DNA of 64,000 nucleotides from Acidovorax sp. 106. GTDB taxonomy: Bacteria; Pseudomonadota; Gammaproteobacteria; Burkholderiales; Burkholderiaceae_C. Under the pieces are notes generated by a model. The model saw nothing but the letters and a program-made list of their open reading frames with translations. It did no database searches and was not told the DNA's origin. Every line of letters starts with the position of its first letter. The first letter of the stretch is position 1. Of this stretch, positions 58,601 to 64,000 are shown piece after piece. The stretch covers positions 1,682,501-1,746,500 of the forward strand of contig NZ_RCCC01000001.1 in the NCBI RefSeq assembly GCF_003663825.1. Reading direction: 5' to 3'. Made by a program: the position numbers and the translations under genes.

Positions 58601-59554
58601 GACACCACCTGGCTGGCCCCGCTGGCGCGCGAACACATGCGGGCGGCGGACGAGGCCACGCTGGTGCAGCAGCTGCAAAGCCACCCCCGCACATTGGCCG
58701 ATGTGCCCCGTGCGCGCATCACCCATGCCATGGTGGATGCTGCGCTGCGGGCCGACGAGGGTGCCGTGTGCTTTGTACCCAAGCGGCTGATGACGCCCGC
58801 ACGCTACGCCGCTGCGCTGCGCCAGGGCGTGAAAACTTGGGAACAGATTCCGGCCCCCATGCTGAGCGAAGAGGCCTGCGCCGACCATGTGCGCGAGGCG
58901 GGATGGCGGCTGCCCGATGTGCCCACGCCATGGCGCACCGTGGCGGTGTGTGCCGTGGCCATGCAGGCCAGTGCCAGCGCGCTGCAGCATGTGCCCGCAC
59001 GCTTGCAGCCCCAGGCGCTGCAAGCGGCGCAGGCCCTGGCCGTTCAGACCGTCAGCGACAGCCAGGAGCAGGGCGCCATCGCCCAACGGCTGGCAGAACA
59101 ACTGGCTGTGCAATGGCAAGCCCTGCAGCGCACACCCGGCATGCCGTGGATGCAGCGCGCCCGCAGGCAAGGGGGCTGGGTGGCGCTGCTGGCATGCAGC
59201 CTCATGACACCGTCCTCCCAAGCGCCCACGCAGGGTGGCTTGGTGGGATGGATGCAGCAGCGCCCCGTGCTGGCCTTGCTGCTGCACCTGTTGGGCGGGG
59301 CCTGCGCCATGGTGGGACATGCCTTCGTGTCGGTGGGTGCATGGCGGGCCGAGGGCGCCTATGCCGGGCTGGCCAGCTTCACGCTGCTGGGGTTTTCTGA
59401 ACTGTATTGGGCCTGGCGCTTTGTGTGGACCGAGCCCGCACGCCCCCTGCTGGGCACCACTGCAGCCCTCGTCGCCGCCTACGTGCTGTGCTGGTGGCCG
59501 CTGTACCGCAAGGCAGGGCAAGCGCTGGCCCAGCCGCGCCCAGACCGCACCTGA
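55607..59554 (+). CDS. Very large WG-repeat protein with C-terminal membrane segments
   Basis: A 1315-residue protein. The N-terminal ~300 residues hold WG (KWG-type) beta repeats: GRWGYIDAQGQWLIAP, GRWGYIDLL, RGYVDHQGRWVIAARF, ETWGLIDAEGAWVLKP, and HGYLNTRGKVVV. A long middle region follows. From about residue 690 to 1190 short repeats of the form HVPxxLxTPxLC recur (HVPQALITPALCLASA, DIPEPLRSAEVCVAAL, HVPPHLAADVTTRL), like DUF4116-type repeats. The last ~110 residues contain about three membrane segments (VLALLLHLLGGACAMVGHAF, ALVAAYVLCWWPLY). GGAGGAG lies nine bases before ATG 55607. The function is unknown. Confidence 0.7.
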   Translation: MTLNAPATPWLAKVPLGAEGQAHALLIVHADRAIAPTPALRQVVEFEDNGQGGFISAAQALDGRWGYIDAQGQWLIAPTLDNARGFSDDGLARFCRDGRWGYIDLLAQEAIAAQFEDARPLRNGLAAVKTGQHCWRIIDRQGRFTCESTFHQLDNFGAVGLALAEQWDPRSNQRLRGYVDHQGRWVIAARFAQARAFDDHAVTAASVDGETWGLIDAEGAWVLKPYYPCIEAFNSEGLAYYDEPDSWDNGHGYLNTRGKVVVKGGRHLSRHMACAVVADSYDGTRFLDAHGKLLQGPALSYASDFRAETECAVARLATPAHRPDPTTSAWGLLHTSGRWVPAAPGLLEPLTDGNGWIPNTLPDTPLVPFLTTDGHLAWMDKEGQVVWRAKYESGQVSLRDTQGHTLWSSGPLPNLPHCSAPRPFFHRSASDHLEQIACIDDVADYAQTLAAEAEERLHHLAQGLPTQPLTDASEADEEEGADDDDDPQAANQRHTVVVRRVARAYLSEEHNGPYAFMGEGLAQAVEQLRQALHSRLQAHWGHADPDPEHAAPWHHSGATMAAWNLPLHQPLVADTPDKLVCVPEANTLWLSLYPQADTGDGDAWWELWLMVAPSVDALQAAQHARDARRPMAAHSPGVPNPCLPDAEETLTANNPPTTREAWRLAVEQDPSAIGQMPAVWLDDALVDTALAAAAQVLGDIPPAWHTPERLHALVSQGLAQAREIPPHCMTRDALLLARERYAGDPDWDWHDQRCSQVPPLAPNRWDHNSLYDLWGCLLTPALALHAVQCGAPLRTVPHWLRTDALEHAALQADIYNISYIAADKVTPALAQRAVLHDYGRLITHVPQALITPALCLASARANGLTLQDIPEPLRSAEVCVAALEDRNDVFHHVPPHLAADVTTRLIDNDLARARQKGEPRHGSHWHVQRAWAHLWSRQAALALQDALQGLPHARYPQHAHYVLASAYRALGHTRQAALEASTVLSLQSPYTAEWDAHEDTTWLAPLAREHMRAADEATLVQQLQSHPRTLADVPRARITHAMVDAALRADEGAVCFVPKRLMTPARYAAALRQGVKTWEQIPAPMLSEEACADHVREAGWRLPDVPTPWRTVAVCAVAMQASASALQHVPARLQPQALQAAQALAVQTVSDSQEQGAIAQRLAEQLAVQWQALQRTPGMPWMQRARRQGGWVALLACSLMTPSSQAPTQGGLVGWMQQRPVLALLLHLLGGACAMVGHAFVSVGAWRAEGAYAGLASFTLLGFSELYWAWRFVWTEPARPLLGTTAALVAAYVLCWWPLYRKAGQALAQPRPDRT

Positions 59555-59619
59555 CCCCAGGCACGGTGGAGGGCAGGCTGAGCAGGTGGTTTGGAGCCTG
59601 TGCTAACATTTTGGCTCTT

Positions 59620-59724
59620 ATGCAACGCAGCCTGCCCCTGTCCACCCTATCGCTAAGCCTACTAGTGCTCGGCCGGGGTCTGCCTGCGTTCGCCTCTCCT
59701 GTTGCCACTTCGCGCAACACCTGA
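59620..59724 (+). CDS. leuA leader peptide (Leu-rich, rare CTA codons)
   Basis: A 34-residue frame reading MQRSLPLSTLSLSLLVLGRG. Nine of its first 22 codons are Leu, including four CTA, a rarely used codon in this genome. The stretch LSTLSLSLLVL is the control region. It ends at the TGA at 59722-59724, about 155 bases before leuA, followed by a nested hairpin. Leader peptides of this kind couple leucyl-tRNA supply to leu-gene transcription. A -10-like TAACAT lies at 59604-59609, eleven bases before the ATG; a -35 is unclear. Confidence 0.75.
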   Translation: MQRSLPLSTLSLSLLVLGRGLPAFASPVATSRNT

Positions 59725-59728
59725 CTTC

Positions 59729-59781
59729 CCCCTGACCCCGGCCCACAAACCAGCCTTTGCACACGCAAAGGGCTGCAGGGG
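59729..59781 (+). promoter_or_regulatory. Nested hairpin in the leuA leader
   Basis: CAGCCTTTGC (59751-59760) pairs with GCAAAGGGCTG (59765-59775), one bulge, over an ACAC loop. CCCCTG (59729-59734) pairs with CAGGGG (59776-59781) and extends the structure. The 5' arm starts five bases after the leader stop. No poly-T run follows, so intrinsic termination is weak or another mechanism applies. A further palindrome, GTGCCCGGGCAC, lies at 59814-59825. Confidence 0.65.
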
Positions 59782-59881
59782 ATGTCGTCCGTTCGTTGAC
59801 CTTTGATGACCCCGTGCCCGGGCACTGCGCAGCCAATGCACCCATGCGCTGCCCCGGCACCCACCGTTTGTGGAGCCTTTC

Positions 59882-61570
59882 ATGATGATCGCCAAACCCG
59901 CTACCAAGTACCAAGGCATCGCCCCCATCAATTTGCCCGACCGCCAATGGCCCAGCCGCACCATTGCCCGCGCGCCCATCTGGCTCTCGACCGATCTGCG
60001 CGACGGCAACCAGGCGCTGTTCGAGCCCATGAACGGCGAGCGCAAGATGAAGCTCTTTCACGAACTGGTGCGCATCGGCTTCAAGGAGATCGAGGTCGGC
60101 TTTCCAGCCGCGTCGCAGACCGACTTTGACTTTGTGCGCCGCCTCATCGACGAGAACCTGATCCCCGACGATGTGACCATCATGGTCATGACGCAATCGC
60201 GCGAAGACCTGATCGCGCGCACCGTAGAGGCGGTGAAGGGTGCGCCCCGCGCCATCGTGCACCTGTACAACGCCACCGCGCCTGCGTGGCGGCGCATTGT
60301 GTTTGGCATGAACGTGACGCAGGTGATGCAGCTCATCGCGCACCATGTGGGCTACCTCAAGCAGCTCACCGACGCGCAGCCGGGCACACAGTGGACCTTG
60401 CAGTACTCGCCCGAAACCTTCAGCGCCACCGAGCTGAATGTCTCGCTCAAGGCCTGCCAGACCGCTATTGCCGCATGGAACGCAGGCCCCGGCCGCCCCA
60501 TCATCATCAACCTGCCCACCACGGTAGAAAACGCCACGCCCAACGTGTTTGCCGACCAGATCGAGTGGATGCACCGCCACCTTGTGCCGCGTGAGCACAT
60601 CGTGCTGTCGGTGCACCCGCACAACGACCGGGGCACGGGCGTGGCCGCCGCCGAGCTGGCCATGATGGCCGGGGCCGACCGCGTGGAAGGCTGCCTGTTT
60701 GGCAACGGCGAGCGCTGCGGCAATGTGGACATCGTGACGCTGGCGTTGAACCTGTACACCCAGGGTGTGCACCCTCACCTCGACTTCTCTGACATCACCG
60801 CCGTGGCGCGCGTGGCCGAGGAATGCACCTCGCTGCCGGTGCACCCGCGCCACCCGTATGCGGGCGACCTCGTTTTCACCGCGTTCTCGGGCTCGCACCA
60901 GGATGCGATCAAGAAGGGCTTTGCCGCGCAAGACCCGAATGCGCTGTGGGAGGTGCCCTATTTGCCCATTGACCCGGCCGACCTGGGCCGCACCTACGAC
61001 AGCGTGATCCGCGTGAACAGCCAGTCGGGCAAGGGCGGCATTGCCTTCTTGCTCGAACGCGAACACGGCGTGGTGATGCCCCGGCGCATGCAGGTGGAGT
61101 TCAGCGCCGTGGTGCAGCGCCACACCGACACCAGCGAGACCGAAATGGGCGCCGCCCAGTTGTGGGAGCTGTTTCAGGCCACCTACCTGCGCGCCCCGGC
61201 GCAGCCTGCCGTGGTGTGCCACAGCCACCGGCTGGACGAAGACGGGCAGGGCATTGAGTTGGATGTCTCCATCGAAGGCGTGCGCCAGACGCTGCGCGGC
61301 CAGGGCAATGGCCCCATTGCCGCCACGGTGGACGCGCTGGGCTTGCCCCTGCGCGTAGACCACTACGAAGAACGGGCCACCGGCACCGGTGCCAACGCCC
61401 AGGCGCTGGCCATTGTGGAAGCCGCGATGGACGGCGTGACGGGCTCTACCTTTGGTGCGGGCACCAGCCACAACATCGTCACCGCCTCGGTGCAGGCCAT
61501 TGTGAGCGTGGCCAACCGGCTGGCCCAGCGGCGCAACCAAGCCCAGCCCCAGGTGGCGCAAAGCGCCTGA
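59882..61570 (+). CDS. leuA: 2-isopropylmalate synthase, long (LeuA2-type) form
   Basis: A 562-residue enzyme that condenses acetyl-CoA with 2-oxoisovalerate, the first step of leucine synthesis. The catalytic TIM barrel carries [14 protein letters not shown], the metal site [14 protein letters not shown] and [13 protein letters not shown]. The C-terminal leucine-sensing domain ([20 protein letters not shown]) follows. This longer branch is typical of many Betaproteobacteria and actinobacteria. ATG 59882 starts it, preceded by the leader peptide and hairpins. Its stop is followed by a terminator and a family-A repeat. Confidence 0.96.
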   Translation: MMIAKPATKYQGIAPINLPDRQWPSRTIARAPIWLSTDLRDGNQALFEPMNGERKMKLFHELVRIGFKEIEVGFPAASQTDFDFVRRLIDENLIPDDVTIMVMTQSREDLIARTVEAVKGAPRAIVHLYNATAPAWRRIVFGMNVTQVMQLIAHHVGYLKQLTDAQPGTQWTLQYSPETFSATELNVSLKACQTAIAAWNAGPGRPIIINLPTTVENATPNVFADQIEWMHRHLVPREHIVLSVHPHNDRGTGVAAAELAMMAGADRVEGCLFGNGERCGNVDIVTLALNLYTQGVHPHLDFSDITAVARVAEECTSLPVHPRHPYAGDLVFTAFSGSHQDAIKKGFAAQDPNALWEVPYLPIDPADLGRTYDSVIRVNSQSGKGGIAFLLEREHGVVMPRRMQVEFSAVVQRHTDTSETEMGAAQLWELFQATYLRAPAQPAVVCHSHRLDEDGQGIELDVSIEGVRQTLRGQGNGPIAATVDALGLPLRVDHYEERATGTGANAQALAIVEAAMDGVTGSTFGAGTSHNIVTASVQAIVSVANRLAQRRNQAQPQVAQSA

Positions 61571-61620
61571 GGCGCGATGATGGCCCAAAGCCCGTTCTGG
61601 GCACTGGGCAACGCATGCAA

Positions 61621-61646
61621 GACACCGGTCACAAGCCGGTGTTTTA
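61621..61646 (+). terminator. Rho-independent terminator of leuA
   Basis: ACACCGG (61622-61628) pairs with CCGGTGT (61636-61642) over a 7-base loop, followed by TTTA. It lies 50 bases after the leuA stop. Confidence 0.75.
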
Positions 61647-61656
61647 CCCGGCATCT

Positions 61657-61720
61657 CTTACTATGAATAACATAGCTTTTAGCGCTTGCTGGATGCGCCT
61701 TACAGGCACTTTTTACGATA
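61657..61720 (+). repeat. Family-A repeat, copy 8
   Basis: ACTATGAATAACATAGC, TTTTAGCGCTTGCTGG, ATGCGCCTTACAGGC and ACTTTTTACG follow the family order, in the orientation of leuA. It lies after the leuA terminator rather than directly at the stop. The right stem arm is degraded; the T-run is kept. Confidence 0.7.
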
Positions 61721-61783
61721 AATAACCTTGCCCCAGTCAACGCCTGGGGCCCATGCGGGCAAGCATCCGTTAACCTTCGGGCC

Positions 61784-62305
61784 ATGCGATCTTTCCATCG
61801 ATCTTTCTGTGCTGTGTGGCTGGCCTCGGCCGCCGTTTTGCTGGTGGGCTGCGGAACCGTGCGCCCACCGTCCACCGGCTCGGCAGAGCCCGCCCCTTGG
61901 CCCACGCAGCGGTCTGCGGGCACCACGCTGTCAGACGAGCAGGCCCACGGCATTGCCATCCACGCCCTGGGGCTGGTGGGCACGCCGTATCGCTATGGCG
62001 GCAACACCCCCGAATCGGGCTTTGACTGCAGCGGGCTCATTGGCTATGTGTACCGCAACCAGGTGGGCACCGCCCCACCACGCACCGTGGCCCAGCTCAG
62101 CGGCTGGGGCCAGGTGATTGACGGCAGCGAGCTGCGCACCGGTGACTTGGTGGTTTTTGGCCGAGGCCGCAACCCATCGCACGCCGGGATCTACGTGGGC
62201 GAAGGGCGCTTTGTGCACGCACCGTCCACCGGCGGCACGGTGCGCATGGACCACCTGGAATCCAAATACTGGGCACGGCAAAACGCGGCATTCCGCAGGC
62301 CCTGA
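61784..62305 (+). CDS. NlpC/P60 (C40) peptidoglycan endopeptidase, lipoprotein
   Basis: A 173-residue Spr/NlpC-type murein hydrolase. A lipoprotein signal ends in LLVGC (Cys 22). The catalytic Cys is in GFDCSGLIGYVY and the His in PSHAGIYVG, with HAP later as the third position. GTPYRYGGNTPESG precedes the Cys as usual. The enzyme cleaves peptide cross-links in peptidoglycan from the outer membrane. It is transcribed alone, after the leuA terminator, and converges on a LysR gene. Confidence 0.93.
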   Translation: MRSFHRSFCAVWLASAAVLLVGCGTVRPPSTGSAEPAPWPTQRSAGTTLSDEQAHGIAIHALGLVGTPYRYGGNTPESGFDCSGLIGYVYRNQVGTAPPRTVAQLSGWGQVIDGSELRTGDLVVFGRGRNPSHAGIYVGEGRFVHAPSTGGTVRMDHLESKYWARQNAAFRRP

Positions 62306-62347
62306 TTCTGGTGCGGTGGAACCCGTTTTCCGACGCACCCGTTGCAG

Positions 62348-63253
62348 CTACTGCCGCCGCGCGCCACTGAAGCGCAGCGCCTTCACCACCAACTGAAAGG
62401 CGGGTGAGAGCTGGCGCTTGCTGGGGTAGTACAGATGGTAGCCCGCAAATTTGGGGCACCAGTCCTGCAGCACGCGCACCAGCCGGCCCGCATGGATGTG
62501 CTGCATCAACTCGTCCTCCGGCAGGAGCGAAAGGCCAAGCCCCGCCAGCGCTGCGTCCACCTGCGGCGGCGCGGTGTTGAAGATCAGTGGACCATCCACG
62601 CGCACGTTCACCTTGCGGCCGCGTTTTTCGAAGTCCCACACATACAGTCCGCCCGACGTTGGCATGCGCTGGTTAATGCACTGGTGCGCGGTCAGGTCGC
62701 CTGGCGCCCTGGGGATGGGATGGCGCTGGAAATACTCAGGTGACCCCACTACGGCCATCTGCAGCGGCGGGCCGATGGGGACCGCAATCATGTCGTTGTC
62801 GATGGTGTTGCCCATGCGCACGCCCGCGTCAAAACGGTCTGCCACGATGTCGCGAAAGCCATAGTTCATATCGAACTCCAGCTTGATGTCCGGGTACTCG
62901 CGCAGAAGCGGCATGAGCTTGGGAAGCAGCACCGTGTGCATCACGTTGTCACCGCAGGTGATGCGTACTGTGCCCGCTGGTTTGTCGCGCAGTTCGGTCA
63001 ATGCGGCCAGCTCGGACTCGATCTCGTCAAAGCGATGGCCGATGGCCTTCATCAGGCGCTCGCCAGCGGTGGTGGGCGCCACGCTGCGCGTGGTGCGCGT
63101 CAGCAGGCGGATCTGCAGGCTTTCCTCCAACCCGCGGATGGCCTGACTCAGTGCGGACTGCGTGACACCCAGGGTACCCGCAGCCTTGGTGAAACTGCCC
63201 TCGCGGGCCACCGTGACGAAGGCCAGCAAATCGTTGAAGTTGCGTCTTGGCAT
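62348..63253 (-). CDS. LysR-family transcriptional regulator of the divergent hydrolase
   Basis: A 301-residue LysR protein. The HTH is in LLAFVTVAREGSFTKAAGTL and VTQSALSQAIRGLEE, and the effector domain follows (GTVRITCGDNVMHTVLL). It is divergent from an exported alpha/beta hydrolase gene with a 166-base gap; such pairs usually show the regulator controlling its neighbour. The gap has A/T-rich sequence around 63280-63320 (TTATTAATTGGCTAATAAG) that could be the regulator site. Confidence 0.9.
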   Translation of the reverse strand: MPRRNFNDLLAFVTVAREGSFTKAAGTLGVTQSALSQAIRGLEESLQIRLLTRTTRSVAPTTAGERLMKAIGHRFDEIESELAALTELRDKPAGTVRITCGDNVMHTVLLPKLMPLLREYPDIKLEFDMNYGFRDIVADRFDAGVRMGNTIDNDMIAVPIGPPLQMAVVGSPEYFQRHPIPRAPGDLTAHQCINQRMPTSGGLYVWDFEKRGRKVNVRVDGPLIFNTAPPQVDAALAGLGLSLLPEDELMQHIHAGRLVRVLQDWCPKFAGYHLYYPSKRQLSPAFQLVVKALRFSGARRQ

Positions 63254-63419
63254 GTGCTACCTGTGCCCCGTTTTTTCACCATTTATTAATTGGCTAATAA
63301 GCGCATTAAGTATTCATTATCTAGTCAACACTCGGCCAGATGCGCAAAATTCTTCCACGGTGACCTAGGGACCCTCTGCACAAATCACCGCGCCTTGTAC
63401 AACCCCAGGAGATAGACCC

Positions 63420-64000
63420 ATGAACACGCTTATCGACCGCGCCACTGGCGCACTCCGAGAGCCCGCAGCCAGTGCGGGTGATCGCCGTGAATTCCTCAAG
63501 GCTGCCAGCGCAGGTGTCGCCATCGCAGCTACTTCCGGCACGCTGGCCACGGCCAGCGCATCGGCCCAGACGGCCACCGGTACGAAAGCTGCGGCAAACC
63601 TGCCCAGCGGCGCCTACAACTTCTACATCAGCCGGAGCGTCACGATGCGCCCGGTGCGCTTTCAAAGCCAGTACCAGATGTCAGTGGCGGGCAACCTGTT
63701 TGTGCCCCACAACCTCGACCGTGGCCGCAAGCATGCCGCCCTGGTAGTGGGCCACCCCATGGGCGCCGTCAAAGAGCAAAGCGCCAACCTGTACGCCACC
63801 AAGATGGCAGAGCAGGGCTACGTGACCTTGTCGCTGGACCTGCCTTTTTGGGGCGGCAGCGAGGGCCAGCCGCGCAACGCAGTGTCGCCCGACCTGTATG
63901 CCGAAAGCTTCAGCGCTGCGGTGGATTTTCTCAGCAGCCAGGCCTTCGTCGACCCGCAGCGGATCGGCGCCATTGGCGTGTGCGGCAGCGGCAGCTTTGT
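63420..64000 (+). CDS. Tat-exported alpha/beta hydrolase (dienelactone-hydrolase-like), cut by right edge
   Basis: The first 193 residues are visible. The N-terminus has a twin-arginine signal (GDRREFLKAASAGVAIAA) ending near ASASAQ, so export is probably Tat-dependent. The hydrolase domain includes ALVVGHPMGAVKEQS, LDLPFWGGSEGQP and the nucleophile elbow GAIGVCGSGSF, in which Cys replaces the usual Ser, as in dienelactone hydrolases and YcjY-like proteins. CAGGAG lies nine bases before ATG 63420. A LysR gene is divergent. The substrate is unknown. Confidence 0.85.
   Translation, partial: MNTLIDRATGALREPAASAGDRREFLKAASAGVAIAATSGTLATASASAQTATGTKAAANLPSGAYNFYISRSVTMRPVRFQSQYQMSVAGNLFVPHNLDRGRKHAALVVGHPMGAVKEQSANLYATKMAEQGYVTLSLDLPFWGGSEGQPRNAVSPDLYAESFSAAVDFLSSQAFVDPQRIGAIGVCGSGSF

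Overview
The window looks like the replication-initiation region of a chromosome from a high-G+C betaproteobacterium, most likely Comamonadaceae and probably Acidovorax or a close relative. The evidence is the rnpA-rpmH / dnaA-dnaN-gyrB arrangement, the style of the proteins (hybrid malic enzyme, long LeuA, PaiB/OsmC/MocR group) and two families of intergenic repeats that I associate with this family. All identifications come from reading the sequence; no database search was run.

Layout. 1-5.8 kb: outer-membrane and cell-wall genes (amgK cut by the left edge, then lptD-surA-rsmA). 5.8-7.5 kb: a secreted barnase-type RNase with its barstar inhibitor, plus a possible gene remnant. 7.5-24.7 kb, mostly minus strand: malic enzyme; ureidoglycolate lyase; a six-gene peptide-type ABC importer/amidase operon; a beta-alanine catabolic module (omega-aminotransferase, DJ-1/PfpI protein, semialdehyde dehydrogenase, divergent LysR regulator); an orphan mini flagellar-rod protein; a Pro/Ala-rich protein and a cNMP-binding protein. 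24.8-35.1 kb: mnmE, yidC-yidD-rnpA-rpmH leftward, then dnaA, dnaN and gyrB rightward, with DnaA boxes at the dnaA promoter. 35-48.5 kb: a DUF3883 protein, small Fe-S/Cys proteins, homoserine dehydrogenase behind what looks like a Thr/Ile leader peptide with hairpins and a terminator, REP-like repeats, PaiB/OsmC/MocR, an MBL-fold lipoprotein divergent from a TetR regulator, gamma-carbonic anhydrase, a radical-SAM protein with an unusual cysteine spacing and an ankyrin protein. 48.7-49.66 kb: a very A+T-rich stretch without a convincing gene. 50-59.6 kb: DinG helicase, YjdM, macro-domain protein, M28 peptidase, DnaQ-like exonuclease and a 1315-residue WG-repeat membrane protein. 59.6-64 kb: leuA behind a leucine-codon-rich leader peptide, an NlpC/P60 lipoprotein, a LysR regulator and a Tat-exported alpha/beta hydrolase cut by the right edge.

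The most interesting signals are regulatory or structural: (i) two leader-peptide regions, for hom and leuA; (ii) an eight-copy terminator-like repeat that usually starts at or just after a stop codon and points the way the preceding gene is read; (iii) a four-copy second family with the same habit; (iv) the A+T-rich island; (v) the CX4CX2C radical-SAM protein; (vi) the RNase/barstar pair.
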